Origin: Deinococcus frigens DSM 12807
Lineage (GTDB): Bacteria; Deinococcota; Deinococci; Deinococcales; Deinococcaceae
Direction of reading: 5' to 3'
Length of the DNA stretch: 64,000 nt
Assembly: GCF_000701425.1 (NCBI RefSeq)
Contig: NZ_JNIW01000009.1
Span: 1 to 64,000, forward strand
Shown: piece after piece, positions 44,710-55,614 of the stretch
Layout of the letters: every line of letters starts with the position of its first letter
How positions within the stretch are numbered: the stretch's first letter is position 1
Program-made: the position numbers and the translations under genes
Notes under the pieces: generated by a model
Told to the model about the DNA's origin: nothing
Seen by the model: the letters and a program-made list of their open reading frames with translations, nothing else
Databases searched by the model: none

Positions 44710-45846
44710 ATGCCGCCGCGCTCTGACCTCTGCTGGCCACCTGCCGATCCCGGCCAGGGGCAGCCCCGCGTGATCGTGGCCATCCCGGCCCGCGACGAGG
44801 GGGAGGCGATTGGGGCGACATTGCGCGCCCTGGGAGCGCAGATTGGTGAGACTGGGCAGCCCTTTCAGGACTTTGGCGTGCTGCTGCTGGTCAACAACTG
44901 CTCCGGGGACACGGTGGCCAGCGCTAGGGAGGCTGCGCCGCCGGGATTCAGGCTGTGGACCGAGGAGGTCACCTTGCCTCCCGGCGAGGCCAATGTCGTC
45001 GGCGCACGCCGCCGCGCCCTGGACCGCGCCGCCGAACTGGCCGGGGACGACGGAGTGATCGTCAGCACCGACGCTGATACCCGCGCCGCGCCCGACTGGC
45101 TGTGGGCGCTGCTCAGGCCCATTCTGGCCGGGGCCGACGCCGCCGCAGGGCGCATCCTGCTGGCCGGGGATGGGGCCGCCCTGTGCCCGGAGGTCCGCTC
45201 TACCCACCACCTTGACGACCTGTACCGGCTGGCGGCCTGCGAGCTGAGCGCCCGCCTTGACCCGGACCCCGCCGATCCCTGGCCGCGCCACCACCAGCAT
45301 TTCGGCGCGAACCTGGCCCTGAGCGTGCGCGCCTACCGCGCCGTGGGCGGGGTGCCGCAGGTGCCGTGCCTGGAGGATCTGGCGCTGGTGCGCGAACTGC
45401 GCCGCGCGGACTGCACGCTGCGCCATACCCCCGACGCCCGCGTGTACACCAGCGCCAGGCTGTCGGGCCGGGTAACCGTGGGGCTGTCCACCCAACTGGC
45501 CGAGTGGCGGCGCGGTCCGGCCACCTGGCTCGTGCCCGGCGGCGCGGAAATCGCCGCGTTAGCCCACGCGGAGGCGGGTCTGCGGGCGGCGTATCCAGGC
45601 GGCTGGCACCCTGATCTGCCTGGGCTGTGGCGATCGGATGCCGCGCCGCTCAGCACGGCCCTGCACGCGCCCACCCTCGGGCTGGCGCTGGAGGCGGCCC
45701 ACGCCGCGCGGGAGGCGGGGGACTGGCCCGCCCTGTATCCGCCCGTTCCCGTGGCCCAGGCCCTCGGTGAGGTGCGCGGTCTGCTGGCCCGGACCGCCGT
45801 GCCTGTCCCCCGTCAGCCGCTCCGGGTTAACACGTCCAGCCGGTAG
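44710..45846 (+). CDS. Family-2 glycosyltransferase
   Basis: A 378-residue GT-A enzyme. PRVIVAIPARDEGEAIGATL opens the fold, and STDADTRAAPDW contains the metal-binding acids. FGANLALSVRAYRAVGGVPQ and EDLALVRELRRADC are acceptor-side motifs. It has no membrane helices. It is divergent from the glf operon and convergent with the methyltransferase gene, whose 3' end it overlaps by 34 bp. Confidence 0.87.
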   Translation: MPPRSDLCWPPADPGQGQPRVIVAIPARDEGEAIGATLRALGAQIGETGQPFQDFGVLLLVNNCSGDTVASAREAAPPGFRLWTEEVTLPPGEANVVGARRRALDRAAELAGDDGVIVSTDADTRAAPDWLWALLRPILAGADAAAGRILLAGDGAALCPEVRSTHHLDDLYRLAACELSARLDPDPADPWPRHHQHFGANLALSVRAYRAVGGVPQVPCLEDLALVRELRRADCTLRHTPDARVYTSARLSGRVTVGLSTQLAEWRRGPATWLVPGGAEIAALAHAEAGLRAAYPGGWHPDLPGLWRSDAAPLSTALHAPTLGLALEAAHAAREAGDWPALYPPVPVAQALGEVRGLLARTAVPVPRQPLRVNTSSR

Positions 45847-46400
45847 CCCTGCTGCCCGTCCCCGTGGCGCTCGCTGTGCCGCCAGCGCAGGCCGTGTCCC
45901 ACGCGAGCCAGGGCGGCGGCATGCACCGCGTCGCCGGTCTGCGGGTAGTCGTGGACATGGGGCGTCCAGTGGACCAGCAGCAGCGTGCCGCCCGCGCTCA
46001 GCCGCGCCAGGATCATGTCCAGCGCCGTTTCCAGGTCCTGGGGCGAGAGGTAGTACAGCACCTCGGACAGCACGATCAGGTCGAAGGGGCCGTCCGGCAG
46101 GTCTGTGGGCAGGCGGCGGCGCTCGAAGACGATGTTGACCTGGCCCGCGTTGCGCGCCCGTGCCCGCGCGAGCGCCTGCTCGTTCAGGTCCACGGCCCAT
46201 AGCTGTCCGGACCTGCCCGCCAGCAGGCCGCTCAGCACGCCAATGGAACAGCCCACCTCCAGCACCTGCGGGTACTGTTCGCGGGGCAGTGCGGCCAGCG
46301 TGCGGGCGTACTTGGCCGCCTCGTAGGGACTGCTGGCGAAGTCCCAGGGGTCCTCGCGGGCGCGGTATACGTCCTCGAAATAGGTCTCGGGCAGGGTCAT
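45813..46400 (-). CDS. NodS-like SAM-dependent methyltransferase
   Basis: A 195-residue methyltransferase. YFEDVYRAREDPWDFASSPY followed by LEVGCSIGVLSGLLAG (SAM-binding motif I) matches the NodS family, which N-methylates aminosugars in lipochitooligosaccharides. The start overlaps the PIG-L stop as ATGA. Next to a deacetylase, a plausible order is deacetylation of an N-acetyl sugar followed by N-methylation of the freed amine. Confidence 0.88.
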   Translation of the reverse strand: MTLPETYFEDVYRAREDPWDFASSPYEAAKYARTLAALPREQYPQVLEVGCSIGVLSGLLAGRSGQLWAVDLNEQALARARARNAGQVNIVFERRRLPTDLPDGPFDLIVLSEVLYYLSPQDLETALDMILARLSAGGTLLLVHWTPHVHDYPQTGDAVHAAALARVGHGLRWRHSERHGDGQQGYRLDVLTRSG

Positions 46401-47119
46401 GCGGTGATCTCCAGGGCGGGTTGACCTGCGGCCTCGAAATACAGCTCCGGGCCGTCCAGCGCCCGCTCCACCATCTCCGGGGCCAGGGTGAAGCCGTCCG
46501 GATCGTCGGGCACGCCGCCCAGTTGCGTGGCGTGGGCGGCGATGGCCTGCGCCTTGCGGGGCCGGGCCGCGCCCACCGCCAGGGTCCAGACGCGGGCCTC
46601 GCGTTCGGTGGGCCAGTCACTGCCGCCCCCGCGCTCGGGCAGCCATACCGCGTATTCCAGTCGCCGGGCAGCGGGCGGGGCCGCGTTCCAGACCGGTCCC
46701 CAGGTCGCGCGGTGATCGGGGTGCGGGTCGCGCCGCCACGGCAGCAGCAGCGTGGCGGGCGGTGCAGTGGCGAAGGCCCGTTCCACTTCCCGCCGGATGG
46801 AGCCGGGGTCCAGCGCGTCCAGCCCGCCGTCCGGCAGGCCCAGGGCGTGGGTGCGGGTTTCTAGCACGCCCAGCACCGCCAGCCCCGCGCGCCACTCGGC
46901 CAGGCGGGTGCGGGCCAGACGGGCGCGCGGATAGGCGCGCGAATTGGGGTGAGAGAACCCGCCGTCCGTGACCAGCAGGGCGTGAACCTCGCGGCCCAGC
47001 CCGCTCAGCGTGGCGGTCAGGGCCGCGCAGCCCAGCGCCTCGTCGTCCGGGTGCGGCGAGACGATCCAGACCGGGCCGGGCAGGGTGTGGGGGTCCAGCC
47101 GCAGCGCGTCCAGTCTCAC
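46397..47119 (-). CDS. PIG-L/LmbE-family deacetylase
   Basis: A 240-residue zinc-dependent N-acetylglucosaminyl-type deacetylase. The zinc motif is VSPHPDDEALG near the N-terminus, and the second His motif is RRDPHPDHRATW. I chose the GTG at 47119, which overlaps the upstream stop as GTGA. An in-frame GTG at 47137 is also available. It is sandwiched between the glycosidase/dehydrogenase fusion and the methyltransferase and likely exposes a sugar amine. Confidence 0.9.
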   Translation of the reverse strand: MRLDALRLDPHTLPGPVWIVSPHPDDEALGCAALTATLSGLGREVHALLVTDGGFSHPNSRAYPRARLARTRLAEWRAGLAVLGVLETRTHALGLPDGGLDALDPGSIRREVERAFATAPPATLLLPWRRDPHPDHRATWGPVWNAAPPAARRLEYAVWLPERGGGSDWPTEREARVWTLAVGAARPRKAQAIAAHATQLGGVPDDPDGFTLAPEMVERALDGPELYFEAAGQPALEITA

Positions 47120-49464
47120 AGCCCCTCGTCTCCCCACGGGCTGTAGGCGTCGCCCGGCAGCTCGGCGGCGTCCAGCACGGCGCTGCCCAGATGCAGGCGG
47201 GCGGCGTCGGGGGCGGGCTGGCGCAGGTACATCCGCAGGTCGCGCAGCAGCCGTTCGGCGGGATGCGGGGCCAGCAGACCACGTGCGCCCACCGCCCGCT
47301 CCACCGCCTCGCAGGCCAGCAGGCAGGCGTCCTCGGTGACCTCGCGGGCCAGGGATACATAGGCCAGCACGCGCGGGAGGTCATTCTTCCCTGCCCCCTC
47401 CAAGTGCACCGAGGCGCGCAGGACGGTCTGCCAGGCGGCCTCCAGCCGGGCCGCCACCGCGCCGAAGCGCAGGCGCTGGGCGTCGTCGCCGCTGCGGCCC
47501 AGCCCGCGCAGCACGTCCCGCCCGGCCTCCAGCACGGCGTCCGCGCCGCCCAGTTGCACCGCCAGAAAACGCAGCGCCCCGCCGCCGAATTCCGGCTGGC
47601 GGTAATAGTCGCCCGGCTTCCCGATCACGTCGTCCTCGCTGACCGTCAGGCCGGTCAGGTCGGCGCGGAAGCTGACGGTGGGGCGCATGCCCAGCGGCTG
47701 CCAGAAAGCCCGGTCAAAGCGCTCCGGCGGCGCGGCGTGGGGCAGCAGCGCCAGCACCCGGCCCCCGCTGCCGGGCAGTTCGGCGGGCAGCAGCGGGCGC
47801 GTGACGGACCCCGCCCCGGAGGTAAAGGTCTTGCCGCCCACCAGCGTCCACTCGGTACCGTTTTCAGCCCGCTCCAGCCGCAGCCCCGGCCCGTCCTCGG
47901 TGTTCCAGACGCCGAACAGCTCGCCGCTGCGGGCGGCGGCGGCGGCCCGTCCCCCCTGGTGCGCCGTGCCGCAGCTCAGGATCAGGTGCAGGGCGTTGAC
48001 GTGGCCCTCGTAGACCCGGCCCACCGGCAGGCTGGCGCGCCCTACCCGGCGCAGCAGCGCCAGCAGCCGCGTGCCCGAGACCCCCAGCCCGCCGTGTTCC
48101 GGGGGCAGGCTGGCCGCGAACAGTCCCGCCTCCCGCAGCGCCGTGAAGGAGGCGGCGGGAAAGGCCCCGTCCTGATCGCGCGCGGCGGCCTCGGCGGCAA
48201 TGGCGGGCGCGGCGCGGGCGAAGCGGGCCAGCACAGCGCTCAGGGGGGCGGGTTCGGGCAGGAGAACAGGGCCTGCTCCCTCCTGTTCCCCCAGCCTCCA
48301 GGTCTGGGCGCGGGCCAGCACCTCGGCCAGCGGGGCGTGGACGGCGCGGTCACCCAGCGAGCCGGGGTAATCCCACAGCCCGTTGTGACAGTGGCGGTCG
48401 TCGTCCCAGCCGGGGTGGTTGACCACCGGATACAGGCAGACGCCGTGGACCGGCACCCCGGCCTCCCGCGCCAGGTGCGTTTCGCGGGCGATCATCTCGA
48501 ACCACGGGGCGCGGTCCTGGTTCTCGGCTCCTGTTTCGGCGATCACCAGCGGGCGGGCGTAACGGGCGTGGACCTCGGCCAGCAGGGCGCGCAGCGGGCG
48601 GTGGTCCGGGTGATCCCGCGCGATGACCTGGCGCAGATGCGGCTCGGGGTGGTGCCACCACTGGTTGTAGGGGTAGTAATTCAGGCCCACCACGTCCACG
48701 TATCTCTCCGCGCCGCCCAGTTCCGGCAGCAGGCGGCCCAGCAGCATGTCCAGCGCCTCGAACTGCGAGGCGTGGCTCTGGGCGGCCCCCTCGCGGTCTT
48801 CCGGGCGCTCGGGATGCGTCTGCACGCCGATCAGCGGTTCGGCGTGCAAGAAGCGCACCCCCGGGTCCACCTCCCGCGCCGCGTCCATGCCCGCCATCAC
48901 CGCGCGCACCAGTTGGGCCTTGAGGCTCAGCCCACGCCCCAGCGCAAAGGGATTCAGGTAGCCCACGTCGCCGCCGCCCCAGGCGGTAAACGAGATCTCG
49001 TTGACCGGGCACAGCCACAGCGCGCCGTCGGTGTGTCCGCGCAGAAAACGCGCCGCCGCCGCCGCGTAGCGGGCAAAGGTGGCCGGGAAATCGGGGGCGA
49101 ATGGGTCCACGAAATCCGGAAAGCCGTAATGCAGCAGGTCCCAGACCACCTGCACCCCGGCCTCCCGCGCTGCCGTGACCTGCGCCTGCGCCGAGGAAAA
49201 GTCGTACTCGCCCGGCGTGCGCTCGATCAGGTGCCAGCGCAGACCGTCGCGGGCCGTGAGCAGCCCACTGGCGGCCAGCCTGGCGTAGTCCTGCGCGGCA
49301 AAGCGGTCGTGCGCGGTGGCGTCGATCACATCGATGCGTCGCCCCGAGGGACGCCGCTGGGTGCTGCATTCAAACCCGCCCCAGTACAGCGACTGGAAGC
49401 CGGGGGAAAGGGTGGGCGCGGGCGGCCCGGCAGGTGGTGGACCGAGGACAGTGGGCGAGGGCAT
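47116..49464 (-). CDS. Glycosidase-like domain fused to acyl-CoA-dehydrogenase domain
   Basis: A 782-residue protein in one uninterrupted frame. Residues about 20-390 look like a retaining clan-A (GH1-like) glycosidase: FQSLYWGGFECSTQR, acid/base E156 in CPVNEISF, GLNYYPYNQWW and nucleophile E310 in VIAETGAE. Residues about 405-782 look like an acyl-CoA dehydrogenase: FTALREAGLFAASLPPEHGG, FGGGALRFLAVQLGGADAVL and the terminal helical bundle with RLLRDLRMYLRQ. A short linker joins them. It starts the operon with PIG-L and the methyltransferase. The combined role is unknown, possibly oxidation and hydrolysis of a glycolipid intermediate. Confidence 0.8.
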   Translation of the reverse strand: MPSPTVLGPPPAGPPAPTLSPGFQSLYWGGFECSTQRRPSGRRIDVIDATAHDRFAAQDYARLAASGLLTARDGLRWHLIERTPGEYDFSSAQAQVTAAREAGVQVVWDLLHYGFPDFVDPFAPDFPATFARYAAAAARFLRGHTDGALWLCPVNEISFTAWGGGDVGYLNPFALGRGLSLKAQLVRAVMAGMDAAREVDPGVRFLHAEPLIGVQTHPERPEDREGAAQSHASQFEALDMLLGRLLPELGGAERYVDVVGLNYYPYNQWWHHPEPHLRQVIARDHPDHRPLRALLAEVHARYARPLVIAETGAENQDRAPWFEMIARETHLAREAGVPVHGVCLYPVVNHPGWDDDRHCHNGLWDYPGSLGDRAVHAPLAEVLARAQTWRLGEQEGAGPVLLPEPAPLSAVLARFARAAPAIAAEAAARDQDGAFPAASFTALREAGLFAASLPPEHGGLGVSGTRLLALLRRVGRASLPVGRVYEGHVNALHLILSCGTAHQGGRAAAAARSGELFGVWNTEDGPGLRLERAENGTEWTLVGGKTFTSGAGSVTRPLLPAELPGSGGRVLALLPHAAPPERFDRAFWQPLGMRPTVSFRADLTGLTVSEDDVIGKPGDYYRQPEFGGGALRFLAVQLGGADAVLEAGRDVLRGLGRSGDDAQRLRFGAVAARLEAAWQTVLRASVHLEGAGKNDLPRVLAYVSLAREVTEDACLLACEAVERAVGARGLLAPHPAERLLRDLRMYLRQPAPDAARLHLGSAVLDAAELPGDAYSPWGDEGL

Positions 49465-49749
49465 GGCCCAGAGTGCCGCCAGGAGGGGCCGCGCGGCTGT
49501 GGAGGGCGTGAACCTTTCTGTAGGCTTGCGCCGCCTGGACTGGTCTGGTGCACGAGGCGGAGAAGTAAAGATGAATCGCTGCGAGTCGTTTCATCGTCTG
49601 ACCGCAGGACGGGCCAGGCCCGCCATCCTTACGAAAGTGACAGGCAAAAATTCCGTCTGGGACGATGTCTGTCCAAGTGCGTCTCAGAAGTTCACGCGGG
49701 AGGAAATCTCAGCGGTGAACCCGCTCGGCGAGACACAACTGCTTTCGCC

Positions 49750-51279
<1,530 letters not shown>

Positions 51280-51459
51280 GGGCGTGACTCCTTGGGGGGA
51301 CTGCGGGGCGTGGTCCGGACAGGTGGTTGGCCTGCAAATTTTAGGGCATCGGCATAGGCACTGGGTCGGCGGCCAGCCCAGCCGCTCGCCACCTCCCCAG
51401 CAAAGAGGCGGCGGGGAGAAAACTCCACCCGCCGCCTGCCAGGGTCCCCCGGCCCCGCC

Positions 51460-51954
51460 CTACCGGACCGGGTCGATTTCTGAAAGTGAGGTAGAGGCCG
51501 ATTCGATGCGCTGGGTTCTGGCCTGGCCCACGACCTTGCCGTCCAGGGAATGCTGGGCCATCACGATGGTCTGGCACAGCAGCAGCAGGGAGGCGCTGAC
51601 GCTGGAGGTCAGCACCCGCAGGCGGCCCGCACGCAGCAGCACGCCCTGTTCGCCGTCGGTCAGGATCAGTACGTGCGGCCCCACCAGCAGCCCGGCCCCG
51701 TGCGGGTACGGCCACGAGCGGGCGCGGCAGGCCATCAGCTCCTGCCGCCAGGCGTCGGTATTTTCGGGGTGTTCCTCGCCCTGACCGGCCTGTTTTGCGC
51801 CCTGGCTGAGCTGCGTGATCAGTGCGCGGATCAGTTCCCCGGAATCGCCACCCACCCGGCGCAGGGCCGAGACCAGGTCGGTGCGGCCCACGTCGCCGCC
51901 CTGCCAGTTGTCCGTCAGCTCCAAGAGCGTTTGCATGTCCTGTGATTCGTCCAT
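51460..51954 (-). CDS. Small hypothetical protein
   Basis: A 164-residue soluble protein: acidic N-terminus (MDESQDMQTLLELTDNWQGG), a helical stretch, then a beta-rich region (GLLVGPHVLILTDGEQGVLL). The ATG at 51954 follows AAGGGGG. No family is recognised. The pattern of DGEQGVLLRAGRLRVL followed by hydrophobic helices hints at a roadblock/longin-like fold, but this is weak. It is divergent from the esterase gene. Confidence 0.65.
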   Translation of the reverse strand: MDESQDMQTLLELTDNWQGGDVGRTDLVSALRRVGGDSGELIRALITQLSQGAKQAGQGEEHPENTDAWRQELMACRARSWPYPHGAGLLVGPHVLILTDGEQGVLLRAGRLRVLTSSVSASLLLLCQTIVMAQHSLDGKVVGQARTQRIESASTSLSEIDPVR

Positions 51955-52069
51955 AAGCTGACCCCCTTCCCGTCTGTCCCGTGACTCTAGAGTATCTGGC
52001 GTGCTGCGTTTCCGCTGCCCTCTCGCCACCCCCCGAATCTGAGCCTCTGCCCACCCGGAGAACCGAAGC

Positions 52070-52873
52070 ATGACCCGTCCCCCTGACCTGTTCGACGCCG
52101 CCATCAACGACGAGTACATGCCCAGCCGCCGGGTGCGGCACGCCGATGAGATTGTCGCGGCGTGGCAGCGGGACAGCGCCGCCGTGAGGGAGGCGCGTCC
52201 ACCGCTGGAACTGGCCTACGGCAGCGGCCAACACGAGCGGCTGGACATGTTCGGGCCTGAAACTGGGGTCCGGGCCACCCTGCTGTTCATTCACGGCGGC
52301 TACTGGCAGGCGTTATACAAGGACACCTTCTCGTACCTGGCCCCGCCGCTGCTGGACGCCGGAATCCGCGTGGCCGTCATGAGCTATGGCCTGACGCCCG
52401 CCGTGACGCTGGCCCGGATCGTCTCGCAGGCGCGGCGGGCCGCGGCGTTTGTGGCCGCCCGGTTTCCGGGGCCGCTGATCGTGGCCGGGCATTCTGCCGG
52501 GGGCCATCTGGCCGCCATGCTCCACGCCACCGACTGGGCCGCCGAGGGTCTGCCAGCGGTGAAATTGACCGGCGGCATCGGCATCAGCGGGCTGTACGAT
52601 CTGGGACCGCTGCGCCGCACCGAGTTGCAACCGAATCTTCAACTCTCACAGGAGGAGGCCGGTGCCCTCAGCCCGGCGTTCCTGGTCCCGGTCAGTGCCT
52701 CGCCCTTCATCGTGGCGGTGGGTGCGGACGAGTCCGAGGCGTTCGTGTGGCAGTCCCAGCAACTGGCCGACGCATGGCCGGATGTCACGGGTGACGTTCA
52801 ACTGCTGCCGGGCCGTCATCACTTCAACGCGCCAGAGGAGTTGCTGGGGCTGGCGCTCCAGCTCCTGGAATAA
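52070..52873 (+). CDS. Alpha/beta hydrolase, kynurenine-formamidase-like
   Basis: A 267-residue esterase-family protein. The oxyanion motif HGGYW is near residue 74, the nucleophile elbow is GHSAGGH near residue 144, and the acid/His partners are in VGADESEAF and GRHHFN. HGGYW plus GHSAGGH is typical of arylformamidase-like hydrolases. No tryptophan-catabolic genes are adjacent, so the substrate is uncertain. Confidence 0.85.
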   Translation: MTRPPDLFDAAINDEYMPSRRVRHADEIVAAWQRDSAAVREARPPLELAYGSGQHERLDMFGPETGVRATLLFIHGGYWQALYKDTFSYLAPPLLDAGIRVAVMSYGLTPAVTLARIVSQARRAAAFVAARFPGPLIVAGHSAGGHLAAMLHATDWAAEGLPAVKLTGGIGISGLYDLGPLRRTELQPNLQLSQEEAGALSPAFLVPVSASPFIVAVGADESEAFVWQSQQLADAWPDVTGDVQLLPGRHHFNAPEELLGLALQLLE

Positions 52874-53167
52874 GAAATTCGGCCAAAGGGCGGCGTCAGG
52901 ATGCAATTGGGGGCGAGAGGGCGTCACTTCTTCCTCTGTCAGGAACGCCGCGAGGCCCGTCAGCAGCGCGGCCATTGCGGTGAGCGTCAATGGCTAACGT
53001 CCCAGCTTCAATCGTCTGCGCGGGCTTTCTGGTGTCTCCTCACATCGTTTCGGCGTAAGAAAGTTACCTTCTTTAAAGCGCCCGGAATCTAAGGCCTTTC
53101 CGCTTTCCCCGGTGGTCAGGCACCCCGTCCCAAGACGAGACACTGCCGGGTCTCCCTATGATGGGTC

Positions 53168-53935
53168 ATGTCATTCCCACCCGACGGCAGCGCGCCGCCC
53201 ACCTTTGCAGAGGTCTATCCCGGTCATCCTGAACCGCAGTTCGAGCCACTCGATTTCCGCCGCCTGCCGCCCGAAGAGACGCTGGCGCGTGCCGAAGCCT
53301 TTTACCGGGAGATGAACGGGAGGCGCACCACCCGGCACTTCAGCCGCGACGCGGTGCCGCAGGCCGTCATCGAGTGGGCCGTGCGGACGGCGGGAACGGC
53401 CCCCAGCGGCGCTCACCGTCAGCCGTGGCGCTTTGTGGCGGTGCAGGACCCGGCCCTCAAGGCGCGGCTGCGGGGGGCGGTGGAGGCCGAGGAATACAAG
53501 ACCTACACCGGACGGATGCCCGAAGAGTGGCGCGCGGCGCTGGCCCCGCTGGGGACCGATTATGTCAAGGCCCACCTGACCGACGCGCCGTGGGTGATCG
53601 TGGTCTTCCGCGAGAAGTACGGCCTGGGCGCGGACGGCGCGCGGACCAAGAATTACTACACGGTGGAGAGCGCCTCGATTGCGGTGGGCCTGCTGATCGC
53701 CGCCCTGCACCACGCCGGACTGGTCACGTTGACCCACACGCCCAGCCCGATGGGCTTCCTGGCCGAGCTGCTGGAGCGTCCGAAGAATGAGGAGGCGCTG
53801 GTGGTCATGCCGGTGGGCTACCCGGCCTTGGACGCCACCGTGCCACGGCTGGCGCGCAAGCCGCTGGGACAGATTTTTCAGGTGGACCTGGGCGGGGGTG
53901 TGGCCCAGAGGGATGGCGAGGCCCAGCCGGATTGA
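53168..53935 (+). CDS. Nitroreductase-family flavoprotein (iodotyrosine deiodinase-like)
   Basis: A 255-residue FMN-dependent reductase. FYREMNGRRTTRHFSRDAVP binds FMN phosphate, and TAGTAPSGAHRQPWRFVAVQ is a signature of the iodotyrosine-deiodinase/BluB-like branch. NYYTVESASIAVGLLIAALH and LVTLTHTPSPMGFL follow. It may reductively dehalogenate aromatics or reduce nitro or quinone substrates. The ATG start lacks a strong ribosome-binding site. Confidence 0.87.
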   Translation: MSFPPDGSAPPTFAEVYPGHPEPQFEPLDFRRLPPEETLARAEAFYREMNGRRTTRHFSRDAVPQAVIEWAVRTAGTAPSGAHRQPWRFVAVQDPALKARLRGAVEAEEYKTYTGRMPEEWRAALAPLGTDYVKAHLTDAPWVIVVFREKYGLGADGARTKNYYTVESASIAVGLLIAALHHAGLVTLTHTPSPMGFLAELLERPKNEEALVVMPVGYPALDATVPRLARKPLGQIFQVDLGGGVAQRDGEAQPD

Positions 53936-54027
53936 ACCTCTGCGCGGCCCAGCCGCGTACCGGGGGATAGCACCTCCTTTGACAATTGCCTGCCCATCGG
54001 GCAGACAGACTGGGGGCCGGAGGCAGC

Positions 54028-55614
54028 ATGACATCCAATCCCGATCCCGCGTTCCATCCGCCAGACCCGCAGCGGTACGGCTGGGCCATCCCGCCCAAAT
54101 CTGGCAATACGCCCCTGAAAGCCGACGTGGCCGTGATCGGCGCGGGGTCCGGCGGCCTGACCGCCGCGCTGATGGCGGCCAGCAGCGGCCAGTGCGTGAT
54201 CCTGATCGAGCGTGAGCGGACTGGCGGCGAATGCACCTTTACCGGCTGCATTCCGTCCAAGGCGCTGCTGGCGATGGCCAGGAAAGTCCATGCCGCCCGT
54301 CAGAGCGCCGCGCTGGGCTTACAGGTCAGCGGCGAGCCGGACTGGACCACCATTCAGGCCGAGTTGCACCGGGTCATCGACAGCTTCAGGGACGTGGACT
54401 CACCCGAATCCATCGAGGCGCGCGGCGTGACGGTGGTAGGCGGGCAGGCCGCCTTCGTGTCGCCGCATGTGCTGGAAGTGACCCGCGACAGCCAGTCCCG
54501 CACGGTGATGGCCGAGCGGTTCGTGCTGGCGACGGGTTCGGAGGCGACGGTGCCGGACATCGACGGGCTGCGCGACATTCCCTTTCTGACCCACGAGACC
54601 ATCTTCGACGTGCCGCAGCGCCCCGCGCACCTGCTGGTGCTGGGCGGCGGCCCGATCGGCTGCGAGCTGTCGCAGGCGTTCGTGCGCCTGGGCAGCCGCG
54701 TGACGACGCTACAACACGGCGAGCGCCTGATCGACAGGGACGAGCCGGAAGCGTCGGCGGCGCTGCTGGAGGTCCTGCGGGATGACGGTGTGACCGTCCA
54801 TCTGAATGCCGACACCGTGCGGGCCGAGCGCACCGAACAGGGCGTCAGGCTGCACCTCAAAGGTGGGCAAACGGTAGAGGGAACGCACCTGCTCGTCGCC
54901 GTTGGCAAGACGCCGCGCGTGCAGGGGCTGGGCCTGGAAATCATCGGGGCCGAGTTCGACAAGAAGGGGCTGAAGGTTAAAGCCAGCATGCAGTCCACCA
55001 CCTGCCCGTACCTGTGGGGCGCGGGCGACGTGGTGGGCGGGCCGATGTTCACGCACGGCGCGACCGAGCGCGGCACGCTGGCCGGACTGGGTGCGCTGGC
55101 CTGGTGGGGCAAGGGCGTGGCCGCCGTGCGAGCGCCCGCCGCGCGCGTGGAGGACATTCCCTGGGTCACCTACACCGAACCCGAGATCGCCCACTGGGGC
55201 CTGACCGAGGCGCAGGCCGTCAAGAAGTATGCAGGGCGCGTGGTGGTGGTGGACTACGACTTTGCCCACCTGGACCGCGCCCACACCGAGCATGAGGCGG
55301 GATTTGTGAAGCTCGTCACCTTGAAGGGCCTGTTCGGCTCTCCCGTGGGATTGCGCGTGGTGGGCGCGCAGGTGGTGGGCAGCCGCGCGGGGGAGCTGAT
55401 CCAGACCCTGAGCCTGTCGCCCCGCCTGAATGTTCATCCGCTCAAGCTCGCGCTACTGCCCGTCTCGTACCCCACTTTTGGCGAGGCGGTGCGCCAGAGT
55501 TACCTGGGCCTGCTGGTGGACAGCCCGGCCTTCGGCAAGAGGCGGGCTGGGCGGGCTGAAGGGCGGGCAGACGAACCAAAAGCTGCCGCTCCGGGCCAGA
55601 ACGCGCCCGCCTGA
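54028..55614 (+). CDS. Mercuric reductase/dihydrolipoamide dehydrogenase-like flavoprotein
   Basis: A 528-residue class I disulfide oxidoreductase. DVAVIGAGSGGLTAALMAAS binds FAD. The redox-active disulfide is CTFTGC, followed by IPSKALL, and LLVLGGGPIGCELSQAF binds NAD(P)H. The C-terminal motif reads SYPTFGEAV, where true dihydrolipoamide dehydrogenases have HPTxxE, so the catalytic His is a Tyr. This fits the uncharacterised MerA-like branch. The ATG at 54028 follows GGAGG. The next gene starts directly at its stop. Confidence 0.88.
   Translation: MTSNPDPAFHPPDPQRYGWAIPPKSGNTPLKADVAVIGAGSGGLTAALMAASSGQCVILIERERTGGECTFTGCIPSKALLAMARKVHAARQSAALGLQVSGEPDWTTIQAELHRVIDSFRDVDSPESIEARGVTVVGGQAAFVSPHVLEVTRDSQSRTVMAERFVLATGSEATVPDIDGLRDIPFLTHETIFDVPQRPAHLLVLGGGPIGCELSQAFVRLGSRVTTLQHGERLIDRDEPEASAALLEVLRDDGVTVHLNADTVRAERTEQGVRLHLKGGQTVEGTHLLVAVGKTPRVQGLGLEIIGAEFDKKGLKVKASMQSTTCPYLWGAGDVVGGPMFTHGATERGTLAGLGALAWWGKGVAAVRAPAARVEDIPWVTYTEPEIAHWGLTEAQAVKKYAGRVVVVDYDFAHLDRAHTEHEAGFVKLVTLKGLFGSPVGLRVVGAQVVGSRAGELIQTLSLSPRLNVHPLKLALLPVSYPTFGEAVRQSYLGLLVDSPAFGKRRAGRAEGRADEPKAAAPGQNAPA

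Noticed and set aside
49465..49749. Possible gene between the fusion protein and glpK
   Set aside because: The only frame (from 49571, plus strand) has no family features and runs into antisense of glpK. The 285-bp gap appears to be untranslated and promoter DNA.
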